Shown here: one piece after another, positions 1 to 7,277 of the stretch
Layout of the letters: each line of letters begins with the position of its first letter
Position numbering within the stretch: the first letter of the stretch is position 1
From: Christiangramia salexigens
GTDB taxonomy: Bacteria > Bacteroidota > Bacteroidia > Flavobacteriales > Flavobacteriaceae
Length of the DNA: 64,000 nucleotides
Reading direction: 5' to 3'
Assembly (NCBI RefSeq): GCF_001889005.1
Contig: NZ_CP018153.1
Coordinates: 1,274,501 to 1,338,500, forward strand
Notes under the pieces: model-generated
What the model saw: the letters and a program-made list of their open reading frames with translations, nothing else
The model's database searches: none
What the model was told of the DNA's origin: nothing
Made by a program: the position numbers and the translations under genes

Positions 1-875
1 TTTTCTTCAGGATCACTAAGCCCTTTAAGAGCTTTTAGAAATCTGTCTGAAGCATCTACGCCTTTTACATTAAGCCCCATATGCTTGTACTGATCCAGAA
101 CGCTTTCAAATTCGTTCTTTCTAAGAAGCCCATTGTTAACGAAGATACAATAAAGCCTGTCTCCAATGGCTTTATTAAGTAATACAGCCGCGACAGTAGA
201 ATCCACTCCACCGCTAAGACCAAGTACTACTTTATCATCACCAATCTTTTCCTTTAGCTCAGAAACCGTAAGATCTACAAAAGCCCCTGGTGTCCAGGAT
301 TGTTTTGTTCCTGCAATTCTTACCAGAAAGTTCTCCAATAATTGCTTCCCATCGGTTGAATGATATACTTCCGGATGGAACTGGATCGCATAGGTTTGTT
401 CTCCGTCTATTCTGTAAGCGGCATTTAGTACATCTGAAGTACTAGCCAGCCTAACAGCATTTTCGGGAAGTTCTTTTATCGTATCACTATGACTCATCCA
501 TACCTGGGAATTCTCTTTGATATCAGCGAATAATTCCTCGGCATCTTTGATCACCGTCAGGTTTGCTCTTCCATATTCGCGGGTACCTGATGGCTCCACT
601 CTGCCGCCATTAAAATGGGCAAGGTATTGCGCACCATAACAAACTGCTAAAATTGGCAATTTGCCGCGAATTTGTGAAAGATCAGGATGCGGTGCATCTT
701 CAGCTCTAACCGAAAACGGACTTCCGGAAAGGATAACCGCTTTAAAACCTGATAAATCTTCTGGTATTTTACTATAGGGATAAATTTCGCAGTAAATGTT
801 CAGCTCTCGAACTCTTCGCGCGATAAGCTGGGTGTACTGCGAGCCAAAATCTAGGATGAGTACGTTATTTTGCAT
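1..875 (-). CDS. guaA: GMP synthase (glutamine-hydrolysing), 3' end cut by window edge
   Basis: Converts XMP to GMP with glutamine and ATP, the last step of GMP synthesis, in the cytoplasm. I translated the minus strand from the ATG at 875: the class I glutamine amidotransferase domain comes first, with the nucleophile Cys79 in AVCYGAQ and the His167/Glu169 pair in FHPEV, followed by the ATP-pyrophosphatase P-loop SGGVDS at residues 221-226. About 291 residues are visible of the roughly 510 usual for the family; the rest lies beyond position 1. The start [16 protein letters not shown] fits the family. A -7 promoter box ends three bases before the ATG, so the transcript may have no leader. Identification is secure. 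Confidence 0.97.
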   Translation of the reverse strand, partial: MQNNVLILDFGSQYTQLIARRVRELNIYCEIYPYSKIPEDLSGFKAVILSGSPFSVRAEDAPHPDLSQIRGKLPILAVCYGAQYLAHFNGGRVEPSGTREYGRANLTVIKDAEELFADIKENSQVWMSHSDTIKELPENAVRLASTSDVLNAAYRIDGEQTYAIQFHPEVYHSTDGKQLLENFLVRIAGTKQSWTPGAFVDLTVSELKEKIGDDKVVLGLSGGVDSTVAAVLLNKAIGDRLYCIFVNNGLLRKNEFESVLDQYKHMGLNVKGVDASDRFLKALKGLSDPEE

Positions 876-878
876 GTG

Positions 879-886
879 CAAAAATA
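879..886 (-). promoter_or_regulatory. Putative -7 box (TATTTTTG) of guaA
   Basis: Minus-strand TATTTTTG fits the Bacteroidota sigma-A -7 consensus TAnnTTTG. Only three bases (CAC) separate it from the guaA ATG, which would place the transcription start at or next to the first codon. No clear -33 TTG is seen at normal spacing. Confidence 0.5.
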
Positions 887-1009
887 GGAATTTGGCATAA
901 AAATAAAACCCGGTTCCCGATTAATTTTATGCTTCTATGCGCTTAAAAACCTATCGCACTAAAATAGGCCTGAGAAAATGAAAATTCTCGTTATTAAATT
1001 ATAAAATAA

Positions 1010-1037
1010 TGGCTCCAACAGAAATTCTGTCAAAGCC
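1010..1037 (-). terminator. Weak hairpin after the SnoaL-like gene
   Basis: TGGCT/AGCCA arms enclose an inner ACAGAA/TTCTGT stem. On the minus strand a T-rich but broken tail (ATTATTTT) follows. It lies 30 bases past the stop of the gene at 1067. A plausible but weak intrinsic terminator. Confidence 0.35.
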
Positions 1038-1066
1038 ACTAATTCCTGGTTAGATAGTACGTAAAC

Positions 1067-1516
1067 TTACTTCATTCCTGCAGATGAGCTCACCATATCC
1101 CGATATATTTTCCATTCTCCATCTGCTTTTTTCCATAAGGTGGAATAATGACCATGATCTACTTTCATACCTTCTTTATTATGCATCTCATAATTCCCAA
1201 TTTCATAGGCATAATCCCCAAAGTCCATTACTTCCTCTGTATTAATTACAAGTTTCATTCCCTGTTCTGTCATCGGTTTATGAGCAGCAGTAATGGCTTC
1301 TCTTCCACTCATTGGAGCAAAACCGGATAATTTCAGCATCGCATCCTCAGCAAAATAGCTTCCAAATTCTGCTAGATTACCGGCTTCCATGTGTTTTTGC
1401 ATCTGTTTACTATTCTTTTCAATTTGGGATTTTACATCCGCAGATGCTGTTTCCTGACTGTAACCGGAAATACTTACTGCCAAACAAAGCGACAGGATCA
1501 AAATTACTTTTTTCAT
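1067..1516 (-). CDS. Secreted SnoaL/DUF4440-like protein
   Basis: A 149-residue protein with an N-terminal signal peptide (MKKVILILSLCLAVSISGYSQ, cleavage probably near residue 20). The mature part has the pattern of the NTF2-like SnoaL/DUF4440 fold: an N-terminal helix (about residues 28-50, MQKHMEAGNLAEFGSYFAED), the central G-REAI stretch and a C-terminal beta half ending in STLWKKADGEWKIYRDMV, the usual family closing motif. Such proteins act as small-molecule binding or isomerase-like domains; the substrate cannot be told. The gene stands alone between guaA and the decarboxylase. Fold call good, function unknown. Confidence 0.75.
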   Translation of the reverse strand: MKKVILILSLCLAVSISGYSQETASADVKSQIEKNSKQMQKHMEAGNLAEFGSYFAEDAMLKLSGFAPMSGREAITAAHKPMTEQGMKLVINTEEVMDFGDYAYEIGNYEMHNKEGMKVDHGHYSTLWKKADGEWKIYRDMVSSSAGMK

Positions 1517-1692
1517 GATTATGTTAGTTTATGATTAATAGCTTAACCATAATTCAAGTAAAAAGTTCTTAGATAGATCTGAGTTTGATCATTATCTGGT
1601 AGGGTTCTGCATAGCAGACGCGATAATGCATATGAATTTACAAAAAATTCATATTATGCTGATTTATAATCCAATAGATTTTTTTACAGATC

Positions 1693-3057
1693 CTAATTCA
1701 GGGTTTCCAGGATCATATCTATATCCTTTTCGGTAGTATCGGGATTTATGAAACAGAATCTGATCACACTTTCACCTTTCCAGAGCGAAGGCGTTACAAG
1801 TGCAAATCCCTCCCGATGGTTTTTATAGGTCCAGTCCCTGTAGTCTTCAGCAGACCATCCATTCCGTTTAAATAATACTACAGAAAGACTCGATGGCCTT
1901 ACCAATTCAAGATTTTCATTGCTCTTCACTTTCTGCTCTGCAAGCTTAGCTAACTCTATTCCCCGCTCAATCGCTTCTTTATATTTATTGGTGCCATGCA
2001 TAGCCAGAGAGAACCATAACGGCATCCCGCGCAACCTTCGGGTTAACTGGATCTGATAATCGGCAGGGTTGAATCCCTGCGCTCCTTCATCTTTAAAGAT
2101 CTCCAGATATGCTCCTTTCTGGGAATGTGCTTTTTTAGCAAGTTCCAGATCCTTATATATAACAGCACCACAATCGTATGGGGAAAACAGCCATTTGTGA
2201 GGGTCTATCGTAATACTATCTGCTTGCTCTATACCATTAAACAGATGTCTAACGGAATTGGCCGCCAGGGCTCCACCTCCATATGCACAATCTACATGGA
2301 ACCAGATATTTTCTTTTTTACAAACTTCAGCAATACTATCGAGTTCGTCTATAATCCCGGCGTTGGTAGTTCCTCCGGTGGCTACAACAGCAAACAGCCT
2401 TTTTCTATCTTTTTCATTAAGTTTAGAAATAGCTTCCTGAAGCTCTTTGCCACACATATATTCATTATCCGATTCTATAAGCTGAATATCGGCATCCATA
2501 ACCTTTGCCATGGAAGAAATAGAACTGTGTGCTCCAGTTGAAGCAAGCAGCAACCCTCTTTCTTTGGCGCATTCCGGATAGGTTTCTCTCCATTCTTCCC
2601 TGGCTGTGACCAAAGCAGAAAGATTTGCGGCCGTACCTCCACTGGTAAATACACCAAAGGCTCCTTCAGGTAATTTTGTTAGAGAAACCAACCACTTCAT
2701 TGCCTGATTCTCACAGAATATTCCGCCTGCTCCTTCCATCCAGTAAGCGCCGTGGATACTTGATGCCGAAGTAACAAGGTCAAACATGATTGCCGCCCTG
2801 GTAGGAGCCGCAGGTACAAATGCCAAATGCCTTGGATGGTCTATTGGAACCGTCGCCTTTACCAGTACGTCCCTAAAAAGCTGAAATGCATTCTCTCCGC
2901 CAATACCTTCAGGTGTAATCGTTTCACCTACTATTCTCAGCAGATCTTCCTCTTTTTTAGGTGATCCCAACTCTGGTGTTACATTCGATATTCGGTCTAT
3001 GGTGTACTTCATAACGTCCAGCGTCATTTCCACCAGGTCCATATCTATGGTATGCAT
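1693..3057 (-). CDS. Group II PLP-dependent decarboxylase (aromatic-amino-acid decarboxylase type)
   Basis: A pyridoxal-phosphate enzyme that probably removes the carboxyl group from an amino acid such as an aromatic amino acid, glutamate or diaminobutyrate. Visible motifs: the TSGGTAANLSA phosphate-binding stretch, HVDCAYGGG with the cofactor Asp, and the Schiff-base lysine in TIDPHKWLFSP (about residue 288). Length (454 residues) suits the family. A longer reading from TTG at 3072 would overlap bshC; the ATG at 3057 leaves a single base after the bshC stop and is preferred. It is therefore co-transcribed behind bshC. Substrate cannot be read from sequence; a link to bacillithiol is possible but unproven. 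Confidence 0.88.
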   Translation of the reverse strand: MHTIDMDLVEMTLDVMKYTIDRISNVTPELGSPKKEEDLLRIVGETITPEGIGGENAFQLFRDVLVKATVPIDHPRHLAFVPAAPTRAAIMFDLVTSASSIHGAYWMEGAGGIFCENQAMKWLVSLTKLPEGAFGVFTSGGTAANLSALVTAREEWRETYPECAKERGLLLASTGAHSSISSMAKVMDADIQLIESDNEYMCGKELQEAISKLNEKDRKRLFAVVATGGTTNAGIIDELDSIAEVCKKENIWFHVDCAYGGGALAANSVRHLFNGIEQADSITIDPHKWLFSPYDCGAVIYKDLELAKKAHSQKGAYLEIFKDEGAQGFNPADYQIQLTRRLRGMPLWFSLAMHGTNKYKEAIERGIELAKLAEQKVKSNENLELVRPSSLSVVLFKRNGWSAEDYRDWTYKNHREGFALVTPSLWKGESVIRFCFINPDTTEKDIDMILETLN

Positions 3058-3058
3058 T

Positions 3059-4681
3059 TTATTCTTGTCCAAAGGTCAGAATTTTAAAGTTTGACTCTAA
3101 CGGATCAAGGTTTTGAATCAACTTTTCAATTAAACCCTGTCCGTATTCGGCGTAGTATTCAGAAAAATTATCCTGTCTTTCCTGCAGGCTTTTATTAGGA
3201 AACAACTCATTTTGAAGATTGGCAATGCGCTCTACCTCATCCTTAAGTTTTCGTTTCTGTGCCTTAAGAAGACGTTTTTCGAGATTCTCCAGTCCCTTTA
3301 ATTGTTTTACTTCCTGAGCTTTTACAGCACCAAGAAATGTTGGGTCTGTCTGTTCAGCCAGCTCGTACATCCCTTGAAACTGAGCTACTAAATGTTCTTT
3401 TTGCGGAGAAAAATCTATATCGATATTTGAAATTTTCCTAACCTTTCTATTGATAAGTTCGTGTTGCTTCAGAAAAAGTTCCGGAATTGATATATCAAGT
3501 TTTTCTCTTTTCTTATTCTGCTTTTCAGTCTGAATAAGAGCTGAATTTCGCAGTAATAAAATTGGAAATGTAATCTTTTCAGTATCAAAATAAGATTTCA
3601 GCTCAAGCCAGTACGCCAGCTCTCCACCTCCACCTATATAACACAAATTGGGCAGGATCACCTCTTGATATAATGGACGCAGCATCACATTAGGACTAAA
3701 GCGCTCAGGATGATCTTTTAGCTCCTTTAATATCTCATCTTTTGTCCAGAAAATCTCTTTTTCGTGAACATAGAAATTACCATCTTTTTCAATAATTCGC
3801 TCCCGATAATCATCGGTAAGATAAAAGAGGTTGATCTCTCTGGGGTTTACCTGAATATTATAACCTTTTTCATTTAGCCTCTCTACAGTACCTGAAGTAC
3901 TTTTATGAGAGACCTTTTCAAAAAGTTCATTCTTTACTTGATCGCTAAAATGTTTCTTTAATGATGGATGCTGTGCATCCAGGATCACAAGTCCGTATTT
4001 CCCGAAAAGCTTATCGGCAATAAACCGTGTAGCATCGCTAAGCTTATCATGCTCCAGGTAAGCCTTTTTAAATATCTCTTTTAAATAATCTGCATTCTCA
4101 CCCCCTCCGATCTCTGCCGCGAATAATTTATAGACTTCATCAAGACCTTCTGTAGAAAGGGTTCCAACCGCTCCTTCTCCAGCTCGTTTATCATTACTAT
4201 TCCAATTGAACTTTTTACCATGTAGATTAAAATAGTTGATCTCAGCAAAATCATGGTCTTCGGTGGCCATCCAGTATACCGGCACAAAATTTTTATTGGG
4301 ATATTTGTCCTTTAGCCTGCCTGCAAGATTTATGGTAGAGACGATCTTATATAAAAAGTATAACGGCCCGGTGAACAGGTTTAACTGATGCCCGGTTGTT
4401 ATGGTATATGTATTTTCAGACCTTAAAAGTTCAAAATTCTGTTTAGTAAGATCCGAAACTTCAATATTCGAATACTGCTCCTCTAAAACATTAACCAGAT
4501 CTTTACGAATGGACTGATCATAGTTCTGTTCTTTTTCGGATATCTGCAGTTCGAAGTTTTCCAGACTGGGAAAATGCTGATAAAATTCCCTTAATTCACT
4601 TTTTTGAGAAAGATAGTCCAGTATTAGATTTGAAAAATAATTGGTTTCGGAATACGAAATACAATCGGTTGGCATATACAT
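3059..4681 (-). CDS. bshC: Bacillithiol biosynthesis cysteine-adding enzyme BshC
   Basis: Adds cysteine to glucosaminyl-malate, the last step of bacillithiol synthesis, in the cytoplasm. The protein (540 residues) matches the family in length and in the conserved stretches TTGHQLNLFTGPLYFLYK, VYWMATEDHDFAEI and YIGGGGELAYWLELK, followed by a long charged coiled-coil tail region (about residues 440-500). A TTG at 4696 extends the frame, but it lies inside the -7 promoter box, so the ATG at 4681 (or the one at 4675, MPTDCISY) is the real start. The PLP decarboxylase follows after one base. The bacilliredoxin-like ytxJ gene at 32.1 kb supports a working bacillithiol system. Confidence 0.95.
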   Translation of the reverse strand: MYMPTDCISYSETNYFSNLILDYLSQKSELREFYQHFPSLENFELQISEKEQNYDQSIRKDLVNVLEEQYSNIEVSDLTKQNFELLRSENTYTITTGHQLNLFTGPLYFLYKIVSTINLAGRLKDKYPNKNFVPVYWMATEDHDFAEINYFNLHGKKFNWNSNDKRAGEGAVGTLSTEGLDEVYKLFAAEIGGGENADYLKEIFKKAYLEHDKLSDATRFIADKLFGKYGLVILDAQHPSLKKHFSDQVKNELFEKVSHKSTSGTVERLNEKGYNIQVNPREINLFYLTDDYRERIIEKDGNFYVHEKEIFWTKDEILKELKDHPERFSPNVMLRPLYQEVILPNLCYIGGGGELAYWLELKSYFDTEKITFPILLLRNSALIQTEKQNKKREKLDISIPELFLKQHELINRKVRKISNIDIDFSPQKEHLVAQFQGMYELAEQTDPTFLGAVKAQEVKQLKGLENLEKRLLKAQKRKLKDEVERIANLQNELFPNKSLQERQDNFSEYYAEYGQGLIEKLIQNLDPLESNFKILTFGQE

Positions 4682-4693
4682 TTTTTCTGGTTG

Positions 4694-4701
4694 CAAAGAT
4701 A
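4694..4701 (-). promoter_or_regulatory. Putative -7 box (TATCTTTG) of bshC
   Basis: Minus-strand TATCTTTG is a full match to TAnnTTTG. It overlaps the alternative TTG codon of bshC and so rules that start out. The predicted leader to ATG 4681 is about 9 bases. Confidence 0.6.
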
Positions 4702-4753
4702 CCGAAGATATGGATTTTATTCGCTAATTTTTAGTTAATTCAAGCTTAGGTGC

Positions 4754-4761
4754 TATCTTTA
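4754..4761 (+). promoter_or_regulatory. Putative -7 box (TATCTTTA) of the M14 peptidase gene
   Basis: TATCTTTA differs from TAnnTTTG at the last base. A TTAG lies at the -33 distance. It is divergent from the bshC promoter, within the same 100-base gap. Confidence 0.4.
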
Positions 4762-4789
4762 CTCGGCTTATTCAAATTCACATTGCTAA

Positions 4790-7276
4790 ATGAAACATTA
4801 CATCAGCTTCCTTTCTGTTTTCTTATTCAGCTTTCAGCTGTTAATCTCACAACAATTAAAAGATCCATCTGAGTTTTTAGGTTACGAACTGGGCAGTCAG
4901 TTCACTCGTCATGCAGATGTGGTAAATTACTTTAACCATGTTGAAGAAAATTCAGCTTTGGTTCAGTATCATACCTATGGAAAAACCAACGAACGCAGAC
5001 CCCTAACTTATGCAGTGGTCTCTGCTGAAAATAACCTGAAAAACCTTGAACAGATCAGGAAAAATCATTTGAAGAATGCAGGAATTGGTAAATCTTCAGG
5101 CACTTCTGAAGTTGCTATTGTTTGGCTAAGCTATAATGTACACGGTAATGAAGCCTCAAGTACAGAAGCAGCTATGAAAACAATTTATCATCTTATCACA
5201 GATAAAAAAGACTGGCTGGAAAACACAGTGGTAATTATAGACCCTACCGTGAATCCTGATGGTAGGGACAGATATGCTAACTGGTACAACCAGGTAAAAA
5301 CAACACCTTTCAATACATCTCAATCTGCCAAAGAACACCACGAGCCGTGGCCAGGCGGAAGGCCAAATCACTACCTCTTTGATCTTAACCGCGACTGGGC
5401 GTGGGCTACTCAGGTAGAAAGTCAACAGAGATTAAAAGTCTACAATCAGTGGTTACCTCATATTCATGTAGATTTTCATGAACAGGGAATTAATGAACCT
5501 TATTATTTCGCACCGGCAGCAGAGCCTTTTCACGAAGTGATCACTCCATTCCAGAGAGACTTCCAGACCAAAATAGGCCGTAATCATGCAAGATATTTTG
5601 ACAAGGAAGGTTGGTTATATTTTACCGGTGAGCGTTTTGACCTGCTTTACCCAAGCTACGGAGATACCTATCCCACTTATATGGGAGCCATTGGAATGAC
5701 CTATGAGCAGGCGGGGCATGGAATGGCCGGACTTGGAGTGAAGACTGATGAAGGTTACGTACTTACTTTGAAGGACAGGATAGAGCATCACTTCACCACC
5801 GGACTATCTACTATAGAAGTTGCCAGTGAAAATGCAGCGGAATTGAATAAACAGTTTGAAAATTATTTCAGCTACTCAGATTTTCAGTATAAAAGCTATG
5901 CACTTAATGGAAGCGCTGATAAGATCCACGCATTAAAGGACTTACTGGATAAACATGAGATCCGCTACGCTTTTTCAAATAAAAACAGAATAAACGGATA
6001 TAATTATAGAGACGGCAAAAATGGAAATCTTAACGCAGATCAAAATACTTTGATCGTTTCCACCAATCAGCCAAAATCTAAAATGGTGAAAGTCCTTTTT
6101 GAGCCGAAAGCCAAATTATCGGATTCCCTTACCTATGATATTACAGCATGGAGTCTGCCTTACGCTTACGGTCTGGAGGCAGTCGCCAGTGAAAAATTGA
6201 TCCAGGCTAATTCTACCCAACCAGAAGCAAAGATCGTTAATTCGGCAGATCCGGCCGGGGCAGGTTATATCACTAAATGGAATAGCATGCAGGATGCACG
6301 CTTTTTATCTGAGCTTATAAAAACAGGTTTCAAAGTGAGATTTAGTGAAGTAGCCTTTGAAAGCAACGGCGAAAAATTCGCACCCGGGAGTTTGATTATC
6401 ACCAAGTCTGATAATATAGACCTTGAAGACTTTGATAATAAACTCTTAGCTCTAGCCAATAAATCGCAAAGACAGCTTACCACTGCGGTGACAAGTTTTG
6501 CAGGAAGTGGTCCGGATTTTGGATCTTCAGAAATCAAGATCATCAATAATCACAAGGTCGGCCTTTTAAGAGGAGATCAGGTATCTTCTCTAAATTTCGG
6601 TGAGATCTGGTATTTCTTTGAGCAGGATCTAAATTATCCAGTGACTCCTATCGGCACGGAAGACTTCAGCCGAATTAACCTTAATGAATTCGACGTCCTG
6701 GTTATGCCTTCCGGCTGGTATAAAGATTTTATGGATAAAGATATCACCGAAAGACTTTCCTCATGGCTGAAAAATGGCGGAAAACTGATTGCTATTGGAA
6801 ATGCCGTAGGAAGTTTTGAGGGCAAAGAAGGTTTTGGAATAGTTGAGAACAAAGGGGTCCCAAAAGATTCTACAAAGTCTCAAAACCTGATTCCTTACAA
6901 ACAACGAGAAAGAGAAAGGATAAAAAACCTTATCACAGGAAGCATTATCAAAACTAAAGTAGACAATACACACCCAATGGCTTTTGGATATGATGACACC
7001 TACTTTAGCTTGAAATTAAGCGGTGACAGTTACTCCTTTTTAGATAAGGGTTATAACGTAGCATATATTGAAAAACCACAGGTGGTTTCTGGATTTGCAG
7101 GAAGCGAGGCTATTAAAAACCTGAATAATTCTTTAGTATTTGGGGAGCTCCCAGTTGGCAAAGGAAGTATCATTTATATGGTAGACAACCCGCTATTCCG
7201 AGCTTTCTGGGAAAATGGAAAATTATTCTTTGTAAACGCAGTATTCCTGGCTAATAACACCGGTTATTCATATTAA
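4790..7276 (+). CDS. Secreted M14-family zinc carboxypeptidase with C-terminal amidotransferase-like domain
   Basis: A large exported peptidase of 828 residues. A signal peptide (residues 1-20) precedes an M14 domain with the zinc pair His118/Glu121 in YNVHGNEASSTEA, the PTVNPDGRDRY stretch (about 153-162) and a later ligand in HVDFHEQG (His230). The final third (about residues 590-800) reads like the class I amidotransferase/DJ-1-like fold often fused to flavobacterial M14 proteins: VGLLRGDQ, then FDVLVMPSGWYKDF and NGGKLIAIGNAVGSF. No catalytic cysteine is evident there. The M16 peptidase gene follows after one base, so both are one operon for extracytoplasmic protein or peptide breakdown. 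Confidence 0.9.
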   Translation: MKHYISFLSVFLFSFQLLISQQLKDPSEFLGYELGSQFTRHADVVNYFNHVEENSALVQYHTYGKTNERRPLTYAVVSAENNLKNLEQIRKNHLKNAGIGKSSGTSEVAIVWLSYNVHGNEASSTEAAMKTIYHLITDKKDWLENTVVIIDPTVNPDGRDRYANWYNQVKTTPFNTSQSAKEHHEPWPGGRPNHYLFDLNRDWAWATQVESQQRLKVYNQWLPHIHVDFHEQGINEPYYFAPAAEPFHEVITPFQRDFQTKIGRNHARYFDKEGWLYFTGERFDLLYPSYGDTYPTYMGAIGMTYEQAGHGMAGLGVKTDEGYVLTLKDRIEHHFTTGLSTIEVASENAAELNKQFENYFSYSDFQYKSYALNGSADKIHALKDLLDKHEIRYAFSNKNRINGYNYRDGKNGNLNADQNTLIVSTNQPKSKMVKVLFEPKAKLSDSLTYDITAWSLPYAYGLEAVASEKLIQANSTQPEAKIVNSADPAGAGYITKWNSMQDARFLSELIKTGFKVRFSEVAFESNGEKFAPGSLIITKSDNIDLEDFDNKLLALANKSQRQLTTAVTSFAGSGPDFGSSEIKIINNHKVGLLRGDQVSSLNFGEIWYFFEQDLNYPVTPIGTEDFSRINLNEFDVLVMPSGWYKDFMDKDITERLSSWLKNGGKLIAIGNAVGSFEGKEGFGIVENKGVPKDSTKSQNLIPYKQRERERIKNLITGSIIKTKVDNTHPMAFGYDDTYFSLKLSGDSYSFLDKGYNVAYIEKPQVVSGFAGSEAIKNLNNSLVFGELPVGKGSIIYMVDNPLFRAFWENGKLFFVNAVFLANNTGYSY

Positions 7277-7277
7277 T

